A stretch of 64,000 nucleotides of DNA from Brasenia schreberi (lineage: Eukaryota > Streptophyta > Magnoliopsida > Nymphaeales > Cabombaceae): contig JAYKKT010000087.1 of NCBI GenBank assembly GCA_036023115.1, forward strand, positions 10,927,001-10,991,000, given 5' to 3'. Shown one piece after another: positions 37,943-49,475 of this stretch; within the stretch, counting starts at the first letter, position 1, and each line of letters starts with the position of its first letter. Position numbers and translations under genes: made by a program. The notes below the pieces were generated by a model that was not told where the DNA came from, ran no database searches, and worked only from the letters and a program-made list of their open reading frames with translations.

Positions 37943-39047
37943 TAGGGCTATTCAAGGAACTGTTAGATTTGAACTGGTGGTTTGATTTGGTTTTAGATAT
38001 CAAACAGTTTGGTTTGGTTTGGTTCTAACTGTTCTAATTGAGAAAAATTATTACGTGGTTTAGTTTACTGAAACTGAACCTGTAAGGCAATCGCTATTCT
38101 CTGTTCTCGGCAACCCAGCATAGAAACGGGTGGACTGACCATCTAACCGTTTCTGTAGATGGGTTATGGAAAGAATAGTCATAAAAGCGAAATCGCCGGA
38201 CCGTTACCAAATCATACAGTAACAGTCAGGTTATAGGAGCTCTTGAAGAGGAAAGCCCAGTGGAATAAACCGGGAAGGGAGGAGCACGCACTGCTCTATA
38301 AATACAGAGCAGCGTACGCAAGATAAACATATATACAAAAGAAAGAGATCGGAATACCAAGACTCATATAGCTTCATACGGAAACCCCACTGGGAGGAAA
38401 CCTCAAACTAAAGTATACATACCTTTATTCTTCCGCTGCAGGCATACAAGCAAAAACTACAGAGAACATAAGGTCGACGGAATAGAATCAGAGGTCGACA
38501 GAAGCCAGAATCTGGCAAGCATACATACAGGGAAAGGCTACAGAACCATGAGAACCTAACTGAACTACTGAGAACAAAAGAAAAGTTTAGTACCGTTTTA
38601 AGTAGGGAGACGGAGTGAGGGATCCATGGTATCTATAAAGTAGATAGTAAGGAAAGTTTAGCATGCATGACATCCATAAAATGAGTAGTTTAGTACCGTA
38701 TTTAGTAGGACTGAGGGGATTGATTGCATCCATAGAATGAGTCTTAAGGATTTCAATAAAGCATACCTTTTTTGGCCTTCTAGTATATGTTTTTGTCGCA
38801 TTAATATGTTATACATGGTCATTGATGATACGATACTAAATTTTTTTTTTCTGAAAGAGCTCTTATGGTAATCTTTAGCCAAACCCTAAATAAGCATAAT
38901 CGAACTGGATTGAAACCATTGATACAGTTTGGTTCTAATCATGCCATGGTTTGGTTTGATTCTCGAAATACCAAGAAGAACCAAAAGTAGCAGTTTGGTT
39001 CAAAGTTGAGGCTAGAACTGAACCAAATCGAACCATGAACATCCCTA
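37943..39047. mobile_element. Candidate non-autonomous DNA transposon with terminal inverted repeats
   Basis: Left end TAGGGCTATTCAAGGAAC and right end, reverse complemented, TAGGGATGTTCATGGTTC agree at about 14 of 18 positions. The interior is full of GGTTTGGTTTGG and complementary AACCAAA sequence. No obvious target duplication was found, so limits are tentative. A solo LTR is inserted within it. Confidence 0.45.
38081..38542 (+). mobile_element. Solo LTR with 5-bp target-site duplication
   Basis: A 462-bp unit starts TGTAAGGCAATCG and ends GGCTACA, and is flanked on both sides by GAACC (38076-38080 and 38543-38547). It contains a TATA-like CTCTATAAATACAGAGCAG near 38294-38312, as expected for the promoter of an LTR. 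The TG...CA ends plus 5-bp duplication are those of an LTR retrotransposon that has lost its interior by recombination. Its 5' part (GTGGACTGACCATCTAACCG) resembles the LTR at 39209-39596, which would place it in the copia group. Confidence 0.8.
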
Positions 39048-39145
39048 CTTACTCACAACGCATGCATGCGCCACCCAGGAATAGAACTCCCCATTTCTAT
39101 TGAAGGAATAAGATAACTCCATCAGGTCAGCTAATGCCCTGGGTG
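39045..39145 (-). mobile_element. tRNA-derived SINE copy
   Basis: Minus strand: A-box-like TTAGCTGACCTGATGGAG, then B-box-like GAGTTCTATTCCTGGG and CGCATGCATGCG, in the same order as the copy at 56830-56950. Confidence 0.55.
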
Positions 39146-39208
39146 CAACAAGAAGGCCATACTCTAATAGTTGTTGGATTCGCTGAGTACCTAATTCTCT
39201 TTTCTTCT

Positions 39209-39596
39209 TGTAGGGAACCGGTGATGGCCTTTGTGACTTGCAGGCTTCTGAAGATGCAGCGGAATGATGCGGGTGAGGACACGAGGTTCTCACACACGGG
39301 CTTGCACAGATGAATACCGTGTATGTTTTCACAGTGTTTTCTCTATTTTCACTATTTTTCTCTGTTTCTTAGTGTCTCTTTCAGTTCTTTATGTGTCTGC
39401 CTTTATAGGCAAATGCTCCCCCTTTCGTTGTGCTTATCCGCCTATGGCTTCTCTCGTCTGCGAGTTATAATGGATGACCATTACTGGATTTTCTGGTAAC
39501 AATCGTCCGTTACCAGATTTGGGCCTATCCTCAGGTAACGGGCTGGATGGCCAGTCCAACCGTTACTTGAGCTGAGAATGGCCACATACTGTAACA
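39209..39596 (-). mobile_element. Probable 3' LTR of the copia element
   Basis: On the minus strand a polypurine-like AAGTGGAGA directly precedes TGTTACAGTATGTGGCC at 39596, the expected 5' edge of a copia 3' LTR. A TATA-like GCCTATAAAGGCAGACAC lies near 39395-39412, and CCCTACA near 39209 is a plausible 3' edge. The outer edge is tentative because the 5' LTR is missing for comparison. Confidence 0.55.
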
Positions 39597-41086
39597 TCTC
39601 CACTTGGCCATTCGAGCCAAGTGTATCGACATACTGGTTTTCCTCCCACTTTCTAGGGGTTTTCCTAGTTATTTCGATTTCTGATTACTGTTGCAATCAG
39701 AACCTGTTGTGTGGTTATTTCCCTACACAACAAATCATCCTTTGTATGGTTATTTACCTATGCAATAATGTATATCCGTTGTGTGGTTATTTACCTATAC
39801 AACAATCAAACATATCTCAAACCCTTGTTTCTAACATGTTTTGAGAAGAGTTCCTCCGTTATGCCTTTTATTAAGGGGTTTGCCAACATATCTTCCGTTG
39901 TCATGTATGAGATGGATATTTCCTTTTTCATAACCATATCATGAACATAGTGGTATTTTACCATTATATGCTTGTTTTTCGAGCAATCTGCTCCACTCTT
40001 AATAAGAGTAATTATTGCGTTGTTATCACAATAGATAACCACTGGCTCGTCTGTTATCTCCAGCTTCAAATATCGAATGAAACAGGTTATCTAGACAGCA
40101 CTTGTTGCAGCCATACAGCAAGCAACATACTCAACTTCTTGTGTATGCAATGCTACACAACCCAATTTCTTGGATGCCCAAGAAACATCACCACCTCCAA
40201 ATAAGAATATTTATTCCGAGGTTGATTTGTTGTCATCTTTGCTCCTAGCAAAGTCAGCATCTGAGTATCTTACCACTTTCAGTTCATCTCCTTGAAAACA
40301 CAGTTTCAAGTCCTTTGTTCCTTTCAGATATATTACAATCCTTTTCACAGCTATCCAATACTACCAACCAGGATTATTTTGATATCTACTTACAAGACCA
40401 ACAGCAAAGCTAATGTCAGGTCTTGTACACAACATAACATATATCAAGCTACCAACTGCTTATGCATAAGGAACATTAGGCTTATTGTCTCCTTCACCGG
40501 GACAATCAGCCTTACTTAATTTAACCCCTTTTGCAACAGGTGTATCAGCAGACTTGCATTCACCCATTTTGAACTTCTTGAGGATATAATCAATATATCT
40601 CTCCTGACTCAGGCATAAGAGTCTAGATCCTCTATCTCAAGAGATCTTTATACCCAGGATATAGGATGCTTCCTCTATATCCTTCATTTCAAACTTAGAG
40701 TTCAACCATGACTTGGTTTTGACAATCATCTCATTGTCGTTTCCAATCAACAATATGTCATCTACATACAATGACAAGATGACAAAGTGGCTCCCACTGT
40801 TCCAAACATATACATAATGATCAAGTTTGTTAGCCACAAACCCAAGTTCTATAATGACATTTTGAAAAGTCAAATACCATTGGCGAGGTGACTGTTTCAG
40901 GCCATATAGGGATTTTTTCAATCTATATACTTTATCTAGTTGGCCTTCAACCACAAATCCTTCGGACTGCTGCATGTATGTGATTTCTTCCAAATCACCA
41001 TTTAGAAAGGTTGTCTTTACATCTAACTGATGTAAATCCAAATCATAGTACTCATCATGGCAACTCTTGTGCATTTTATACAACAA
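39597..41086 (-). mobile_element. Ty1/copia retrotransposon remnant (reverse transcriptase and RNase H)
   Basis: The 149-residue frame at 41086-40637 is copia reverse transcriptase: LDVKTTFLNGDLEE, KVYRLKKSLYGLKQSPRQWY and the catalytic LYVDDILLIGND. RNase H follows at 40069-39806: VVIYCDNNAIITLIKSG, NKHIMVKYHYVHDMV, MTTEDMLANPLIKG. The stretch between is broken by stops. The element is truncated 5' of the reverse transcriptase, so gag, protease and integrase are absent. It matches the decayed RT at 9340-9850. Confidence 0.9.
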
Positions 41087-41886
41087 ATATACATCTTTTA
41101 AATAATCAGAGTTCAGGTTTGGTGTTTATGTTCTCCTGATCATCTGGATTCGATTCTTTAATTCAGAAAACTGTTGGATCTACAAGGCAAGAGCTGTACC
41201 CACCAAAAGAATACTGATAAACTTCAACCAGCATAAGGCGATCATACCAAGTGTCTTTGTTCATACATGGATTCAGTACAACACTATGTTTCTCATCTGT
41301 TTGGAATCTGAATCGGAGACCGATCAAGTTAAATCGAGTTAAACCAATCAAGTTAATCCGATCAGTAATGTTCAATATGATCCGGTGAGTAAAGTTACAT
41401 GAGAACAAGTAGGATGACAACTCAAACTCGATTGGGTCTTGTTGAGCTCGAGTTTGAGTTCAAGCTCAGTGGTACTCAACTCTACTTGCTTTCCAGCGTA
41501 TCTGAGTTTTATGCAGAGTTACAATTCCTAAAGTTTGAAAATTCATTAGTATGTGGTCTGAAAACAAGCTCATTTGAGCACAAGACCTCGACCTTGACCC
41601 GAGCTTAATTTCGCTCCTTCATGAGTTTGCCGAAGCCCAGAAAACAAAACCAGCCAAAAAAACCAAACTTGGGCTACTAAAATATAGCTTGACAACTGAG
41701 CTCAAGCTCGAGTCAAGTGACTGTTTCTAAAACGAGCCAAGTCGAGCTTACCCATACTTGCATCAAACTCAGCACAACCACACCCTATGCTTAAGCCAGG
41801 CTTATTGGACCGGTGGGACTAGAGGGAGACCAGCATGACAGAGTGAAGAACAATCCTTTTCAGAACATTGTGTGTGAGCATCCATG

Positions 41887-41887
41887 T

Positions 41888-41940
<53 letters not shown>
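41887..41940. repeat. (TG)n(AG)n microsatellite
   Basis: About 24 bases of TG followed by about 29 of AG. Confidence 0.95.
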
Positions 41941-41942
<2 letters not shown>

Positions 41943-42681
41943 CACACAATAGATTTAGCATGAATAACAGCAGGGCTATTTGCAATTAACATTAGGAAGG
42001 AAAGAGGGAGGGGCTTATCTTGTTTAGTCCCGTATCAACTAGTAGAGTGAAAGAGCAACAAAAGGTTTCAGTATTTAATGTAACCCTGGATGGCTTTTAA
42101 ACCTACGAAGCTGCTTGGTGAGCACAGAGCGAACTATCCTTTCGCCTTTTACTAAAGGATACCGTGTTCTCGCTACATAAAGCAGCATACGTCTATTTTT
42201 TGAGGGTCTTTTCTTCGAGAGAAACCCTAACAAGATCAGATTATAATGTTTTCCAGCTCTCATCATTTAGTCGGTGTCTAGTTTTCAGAGACACTGGTAG
42301 GTGCTTATGGATCACGAATTCAAAAATAAATCTCAAACTATCAATTTTGGTGATGGATATTGAATTCAAAAACAAATTTCAACTATTGGATGGTTGATAT
42401 TTGAAATTTCATAAAAATAAATCTGATGGTTAATATTTAAAATTTCAAAAGTAAAAATATTCGAAAAAAAAATGAAAGGTTGAGATTTGTTTGGATATAA
42501 TAAGTATTTATATGTACCAATCCCTCCTAATTTTAATCTCTTGTCTATGTTGGGATTAAAATATGATGAATTGACCTTTTTAAATTGTACTTTCTATACT
42601 ATTCAAATCTCTTATGATCAAATGATGGAGATAGATGTTAGAGTAAATTTAAGTACACAGTGGATTGAGCATATAGTGTTA

Positions 42682-42683
<2 letters not shown>

Positions 42684-42734
<51 letters not shown>
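42684..42734. repeat. (CT)n(TA)n microsatellite
   Basis: CT array followed by TA array, directly after the GGATTGAGCATATAG end of the AT-rich dispersed element. Confidence 0.95.
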
Positions 42735-42738
<4 letters not shown>

Positions 42739-43091
42739 TGGATTCTATCCACCAACGATATTATATATTGTTATTTCTCTCTCTTTCTATATATATACAC
42801 ATAGAGTGATTGTTATTTCGCTAAATTTATATATATATATATATACATAGAGTTATTGGATCCTATCCCATCTATATTATTTACTCATGTATGACCATTA
42901 TTTTTTGAGAGAATTATTATAATAACATTCCTTTATCTTTTTAATGCATAATATTTTCTCGTGTATGATCTTGCATAAGCATTTCCATTATCGATCTTTG
43001 AGAAGGATGGTTGAGGTGATAAAATAAAATATATTTAATATAAATAATAATGTATATGATATTTTTAGTTGAAATATCTATAATTAATCAT

Positions 43092-43267
43092 GTCAATCAA
43101 ACGGTATAAAGATGTTTATGCAAAATTATGTATCATAAGATATTATGCATTTACTGCACTATTTTGTATAACACCTAATGCCAATCAAATGATATAGAGA
43201 TGTTTATGCAAAATTATGTATCATAAGATATTATACATTTACTGCACTATTTTGTATTACACCTAAT
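43092..43267 (+). repeat. 88-bp tandem duplication
   Basis: The unit starting GTCAATCAAACGGTATAAAG at 43092 recurs at 43180 as GCCAATCAAATGATATAGAG. Both copies contain GATGTTTATGCAAAATTATG and CATTTACTGCACTATTTTGT. Several base differences show it is older than the 144-bp duplication. Confidence 0.9.
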
Positions 43268-43430
43268 CCTTTTCTCATGCTAAATGAGATATGTGATATG
43301 GATTCTTTGTTTTCATTAGGTTTGATCATGTGTCATCATCACAGAGTAGACTAGACATTGTTTTCCTTCCTTTCAACACTTTATGGTCTTCTCGTCTGTT
43401 TAACATATTCACAGCATCTTTGTACTTCCG
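43262..43430 (-). mobile_element. RTE 3' end fragment
   Basis: The plus strand reads CCTTTTCTCATGCTAAATGA, then ATGGATTCTTTGTTTTCATT, ATCATGTGTCATCA and CCTTTCAACACTTTATGGTC, a diverged minus-strand copy of the RTE 3' terminus seen at 34546. Confidence 0.7.
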
Positions 43431-43870
43431 GTGTTCATCTTGCATAAAAAAAAGGTCAACCTAACATGACCCATTAAAATTTCCCTGTTTCTTTGGGTGG
43501 ACAGGAGCATAGACTTTTCGTATTTTCGTGTTGTGGCCAATATCGCTCGCTTTCTCAAGTCACCCTACCAGCAGGACACGGGATCGCAAGATCTATTTGC
43601 AATATGTCGGAATTTCTCGATAGACATTTCCAGGAAATTCCTGAAAACCTAGTCTGTGAAGTATCTCAAACACTTCGGCGACTTGCAGTGTTATTAGATA
43701 GCTTCAACGGAGAAGGATAACATCAATGTTCTTCCATTTCTTTCTGGCCAAAAAAAAATGTATACATATTTCATTGGACAAAGGTTAATACCTAATGTTC
43801 CCGGATTTCAATCTACAAATTGTACAGAGGAGAACAATACTGAAAATCAAGAAGGCTACATATAATCCTT
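43431..43870. other. RLK 3' flank, no other gene seen
   Basis: A 75-codon plus-strand open frame at 43493-43720 (FLDRHFQEIPENLVCEVSQT) is unassigned and lacks a promoter or homologue I recognise. The segment nearest 43870 should be 3' UTR of the receptor kinase. Confidence 0.4.
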
Positions 43871-46800
43871 TCAGGGGTTAACATCAATAAAATGGGTTTC
43901 ACACTCCCTTGAGGAATCTGAGCCTTCGTCTCTCCCTCTAGACTCAACCAGCATTAACACAACTTCCCGCATCGACGGCCGATCGCAAGGTGACGAACTT
44001 GCACACATCAATGCAATCCTTAAGACGACTGTCATATGGTTAACTGTACTTTTATCATCAAGGTTTATCCTGTTATCAAATACTCCAGAACACAAGGAAA
44101 CCTTTTGAACCGATCTCTTCACCCATGTCACCAGATCGCCTCCCTGCTCAAGTGGTTGAACAGGGGCTCGACCAGTCAGCAATTCCAGTAGGACTACTCC
44201 ATAACTGTATACGTCACATTTTTCTGTAACTTTCATAGTGTATGCATATTCTGTCATCAAGTATAAGAAGACAATGTCAAAACCATATGAAAATTCCTGA
44301 TGCTACATAATCATTATAGAAAAGAAACAGCTGAAATTAAAATTGCCAACAGAGGAATCGAGATTAGTCTCAACTGGAAAAGAATATCAATTGCAGCCAG
44401 CATGAAAACACTTGAAACTTGAGTTTACGATGTATGCATGCTACATGTAACAAAAGAAAATGAAAACTCCATGCATTATAATCCGATAAGTATGTATCAT
44501 CGTAAAAGAAATTGATTGAAATGATTAAAAAGCAAGATATGCAATTGATTTAAATGATTAAGAAGCAAAATATTTAATAGTGCCAACGAGGAAGAGGGTC
44601 CTAGCCACAGAGTTCAAGTTGATTTGTTCCAACCCCTTGGAAGGCAGGAGAGAGAGGGAGAGAAAGAGAGAGACCAACATGGTCATGTAAGTGAACCAAC
44701 AACCAGAAGTGGCAAATTATTGTTTTTCGTTGAAAATAATTCACAAAATTTAGCTACATGTATATCAAAAGTGGCAAGCAGAAGACACCAAATGGTTATA
44801 GAGAACAATTCCCCTTACCAAGTTAAGCCTTAACAGAATGAACACTATATGAGAACAAGCAGAAAGGATAATATATAAAGTCTAGAACAACTAAGGAACC
44901 ATCTGACATGTATCAAGTGATTTTTTCTAGTAATTATAATGTAAAGTTCCAACCAAGTGAAAGAATTGCCAAAGGCACTGAGAAGCAAACTACCTGGAGC
45001 GATGTATCCATAAGAACCTGCAATTGCAGACACTGATTTTGAATATGGCATATCAATAACCTTGGCTAACCCAAAATCCCCTACACGAGCTTGAAAATTA
45101 CTGTCGAGAAGGATGTTGTTAGACTTGATATCACGGTGAATGATGCGCGGTTTGCAATCATGATGCAAGTATGAGATTCCCTCGGCAGCACCAAGAGCGA
45201 TCTTAAATCGAGTCTTCCAGTCCAGAACCAAAGATGACTCGTGAAGCAGTTCACCCAGGCTTCCTTTAGACATAAAATCATAGAGTAGAAGATTTGAACC
45301 TTGGTAATAACAAAACCCGTAGAGCTTCACAATGTTCTTGTGCCTAATCTTTCCCAAAGTTGAAATTTCGGCTATGAAGCTGCGATCGATATCATTCCCT
45401 TCCCTGTAAGATGCTAGCTTTTTCACCGCAATTACCTTATCAGAGGACATGGCAGCTCTGTAAACTATTCCACAGGCACCCCTTCCTATTATGAAACTGC
45501 TATCAAAGTCATTTGTTGCATCAACCAAGTCTTGGAAGGTGAAACCATCCTTCGGTGGTAGATAAATATCTGAATCTGAATAACATTGCTTTCCTTGAAA
45601 AGGTGAACTCAATTCGATGGATTTTCTAATGAAATAGATGACTACTGCAATGAGCACCAAGGAGATAGCCCCTACAATTGCAGAAATTATTGCCACAATT
45701 TTTCCCAAAGGGGATCCGACCCCCTCCCATTGTGGATGCACGGGAGTTTCAGATGCAGTGATACAGCCGCCAAGAGGACCGCCACAGAGCCCTTTGTTCC
45801 CGACAAAGCTACCAATGGCCATGTCCTGAAACAATGGGACATCAGGAATAGGGCCAGTGAGGTCATTGTATGATACATCAAAGCTCAGTAGACTTGAAAG
45901 ATTAGTAAATCTCAGGGGAATCTCTCCAGAAAGGTAATTATTGTTAAGAAAAAGGCACTCTAGCAATACAAGATTTCCTAATTCAGGAGGTATTTCACCA
46001 AAGAACTTATTCCAGCTAAGATTCATGGCAATCTGTAAGCTTGACAATCTACCCAATTCTGTTGGTATCCTACCTGAGAACTCATTGCTACCCAGCTGCA
46101 GTTCGATCAAATGTGAGAGATTCCCCAAGATGGCAGGTATCACACCTGAAAGCTTGTTATTAGAAAGCCTAAGCAATTCAAGTTGGCCAAGGTTCCCGAT
46201 TTCAGTCGGGAGGTTGCCAGTAAACATATTATTGCTGAGATCAAGCCGTTGAAGCATTTTACAGTTAGCTAACTCCGGGGGAATGGAGCCCGTGAGCTTA
46301 TTTGAGGAAATGTTGAACCGTACCAATTGAGCTAAAAGTCCGATTTGTGTGGGCAAAGTAGATGTAAAGTAGTTCTGGGAAAGATCCAAACTTTGCAGAG
46401 TTTTGCAATTGCCAAGTTCAAGCAGAATCGGGCCATTGAATTCATTTTGATGCAGTTCAATGGTGCTCAAATTTAACAGCTTACACAGATCTGCAGGAAA
46501 GTTTCCTCTGAGTTGGTTGTTGCCAATGCGAATGTGCACCAAAGTTTTACAGCTCCAAAGCTCACTAGGAATGTTCCCACTAAGCCTGTTTGACCACAAA
46601 CTGAGCATAAACAAGTTTGAATTTGTACACAGATAATGCGGAATTGGGCCACTCAGATTGTTCTCCGATACATCAAGCACGTGGAGAGGACTTGAAAGCC
46701 CAAGCCCCGGAGGAATGCTACCAGTAAGCATATTCTGAAAAAGTTGCAGTGAGATCAACTTGGTCAAATTCTGTAATTCAGTGGGAATGGCGCCAGAGAG

Positions 46801-47919
46801 TTTGTTGATGGAAAGATCAAGCTTGCTTAAATTCTTAAGGCTTCCGAGTTCAGGCGGAATAGCACCTGTGAGGCAGTTACCGAAAAGGTGAAGTAAATTT
46901 AGGCCCTTTATATTGCTGAACTCTCTGGGTATCTTCCCATTTAACTGATTCTGAGAGAAATCGATCTCAATTGCTTGGCTCAGATTTCCAATTTCTTTCG
47001 GTATGCTCCCATTCAATCCATTCCTGTAGAGGTATAAAAAATTCACATTTACTAGCTTCCCTATCTCAACTGGAATTTCACCGACAAGGTTGTTTTGAAA
47101 CAAAGCAAGCATCTGCAGATTTGTACAATCACCAATCTCCTTCGGAATAGTTCCCGACAGACTATTGCCATAAAGTAACAGATCCTTTAAATTCACTAAC
47201 CTGCCAAGTTCTTTGGGAATTTGGCCCTGCAGCGAATTTTGGGCAAGACCTAGTTTGGTCAAGTTCTTGCACTTGCTTATCTGCACCGGTATACTACCGG
47301 AGAACGAATTCTGACCAGCTCGAAATACTCTCAATTTCTTCAAGTTACCAATCGACGAAGGCAGACACCCTGTGATATTATTAGTGTATAAGACAAACTC
47401 TTCAAGATCAGAAAGCTGGCCTAGCTCAACGGGTAGACTTCCAGAGAACCTGTTGTTATAGATATTTAATGTTACCAATGAAGATAAACTACCAAGCTGT
47501 ACTGGTATTTCTCCATCAAAATTGTTGTTATTCAAATTCAAAACTACCAAACTCTTCAGATTCCCGATCTCCGCAGGTATTTGATCCGAAAAATAGTTGT
47601 GAGAAACATCAAGGATAGTCAGGCCAACCAGACTACTGATCCTTGGGGAGAGAAACCCTGACAAATTCATCGAGCGCAGACTGAGGGAATAAACAACAGG
47701 ATCATCATCATTGTAAATGCAACCGACGCCCGTCCAAGCGCAGGGGTTCGGATCAGAAGCATTCCAATTGTTCAAATGATTGAAAGTATCAGTCAAATTC
47801 ATCTTCACGTCCAAAAGAATCTCAACTTCGTGACGGCTCCCTTCTCCGAAAATCCAGCAAAAAGAGACCCAAACTCCCACCAAAATAACGAGCCAAACCC
47901 TCCTCCTAATCGAAAACAT
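43871..47919 (-). CDS. LRR receptor-like protein kinase, subfamily XI-like (At2g33170-like)
   Basis: Single-pass plasma-membrane receptor kinase with an extracellular leucine-rich repeat ligand domain; ligand unknown. Two exons, 47919-44994 and 44250-43871, join inside the activation region (GSYGYIAP to EYAYTMK, codon split 1+2) and give 1101 residues. The ATG at 47919 is used because the frame upstream of it has no ATG. Order: signal peptide (VWLVILVGVWVSFCWIFG); LRR N-terminal cap with NPCAWTGVGC; about two dozen LRRs of the plant LxxLxxLxLxxNxLxGxIP type; a CGGPLGGC cysteine pair; membrane helix at about residues 737-760 (IVAIISAIVGAISLVLIAVV); kinase from about residue 791 with IIGRGACGIVYRA, VIAVKKLA, HRDIKSNNILLD near residue 923, and DFGLAK. 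Being an RD kinase with all catalytic motifs, it should be active. Intron 44251-44993 has no transposon I recognise. Confidence 0.95.
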
Positions 47920-47943
47920 CTCCACCAAACACAACTTTCCTAA

Positions 47944-48291
47944 CTGATAGACAGAATTTAGAGGAATTTACGTCTACATCGACACCCACAGATCAAAATG
48001 ATGAAAAGCCAAATACCAACAAAACCAATGTCGATTTGCTTCGACACCAACATCCAGAATGACCTTTTTCCCTCTTCAAACCAATCAATAACGAAGAACA
48101 AATAGCTAATTCACCAATCAACTGAACCCATATTCCGCGTCACATTCCACAACTATAACAAAGAAGAAAAACCAATTACGAAACGATTTGTACGCCTAGA
48201 GACGCCAATAGAAACGTCAATCAGAGTGCCTAAAATTTCGCACGAAGAGAAAACAAAAAGGAAACACGAGAATGCACTAAACTCTACGTAC
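47944..48291 (-). other. Possible 5' UTR intron of the LRR receptor kinase
   Basis: On the minus strand GTGAGAAAG|GTACGTAG at 48291 is a good donor, and TCTGTCTATCAG|TTAGGAAAG at 47944 a reasonable acceptor 24 bases before the ATG. The region between is AT-rich and non-coding. This is inferred from splice consensus only. Confidence 0.4.
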
Positions 48292-49349
48292 CTTTCTCAC
48301 TTCCTCGATCTCACGCCACAGACAATCAGCAGTCAAGATACACCTACAGGGAACCCCTCTTTTCTCAACCCCTTATAATTCCTTACTAACAATCAAAACA
48401 CTGAATCGGAAACGAAAATAGAAGAAAAAGTAAGAGAGATTTCTTCTCCAGATTCTAAGAAACAGAACCATGGAGAAAATGACCGAACTTCCTTCCACGC
48501 GTCTGGCAATTAAACTGTACGCGTCGGAAGGTACTTCCGGCGAGAATTCCGTCCGTTACCGGGAGTGAGTAGGCCTGCTTTAGAGGACGGAATGATGAGA
48601 GTTTGAAGAGGGTGGTGTAAATGGCATGCAGAGCGTGGCCTTTTCAGCTTTTCCGGAGCAGCGTGGCGAAGAAACGTTTTCACTCAGTATCAAAATATAA
48701 TATTTTTAAAATATTAAAAAAACGGCTAGCATATATTTATAAGTATCTGGGCGTTCTTATTGGAAACATAACGTGAGATCCAACACTCGAAATTTTTCTA
48801 ATATAGATTTTATAAAAGTACAAGTAATTTTCCGAATAGCAAGAGGGACGTGTAATCCCATGCAAATCAGCAAGGACCACCTCTAACGCTAAATTCTTCT
48901 CGGTGACCGATAACAAAGACCAAGAAAAGAAATGCAAAAGCTCGTATGAGATATCATTTTGTGTGTATATATATACATATGTATGTATGTATACATGTAT
49001 ATACATATATATGTATGTATATATATATATATATCTATATATATATATATATATACACACACACATCGTCCAATTAGTCAAATAATTGAGTTGGGTTTGT
49101 TCAATGAACTTTGAACAAGGGCAGTACGAAGTTGGAAGACTGGATTCTTCATGTTTTGTCACCAAGTGAACTAATGAGCATGATGATATGTGAGGGGGGG
49201 TCGACTCGAGGGAACCTTGAAGCCAAAGGTTCCGAGTTCGACGTCCACGGTATGCATATCTAGTTGGATTATGCAACCGCAGCTTGAATACAAGAAAGGA
49301 ATATGGTTGAGATGTGCATACTTCTAGCTCATTTCATGATCCCAAACTT

Positions 49350-49475
49350 TTTTTTGTTACAACAGGAGGCCAAAGCCTAATATAACATGCATGTGCCCCT
49401 TGGGAATCGAACTCCCCATCTGCAGCGGACGAGTCAAAAAGCTATGACAATTGAGTTAACGGTCTGGGTGCTTCA
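49350..49475 (-). mobile_element. tRNA-derived SINE copy
   Basis: Minus strand: A-box-like CGTTAACTCAATTGTCATAG, B box GAGTTCGATTCCC, then GGCTTTGGCCTCCTGTTGTA and an A-rich tail (AACAAAAAAAAG). The same tail sequence ends the copies at 56830 and 60391. Confidence 0.7.

Larger units (their letters stand above)
41087..43091. other. Intergenic repeat DNA, no gene seen
   Basis: 41400-41760 is AGCTCGAG/CTCGAGCT-rich self-complementary sequence like that at 14700-15070. A (TG)n(GA)n array lies at 41887-41940 and a (CT)n(TA)n array at 42684-42734, which follows a copy of the AT-rich dispersed element (GGATTGAGCATATAG near 42662). Confidence 0.55.

Noticed and set aside
43493..43720. 75-codon frame upstream of the RLK 3' end
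   Set aside because: No homologue recognised and no supporting signals; it may be chance.
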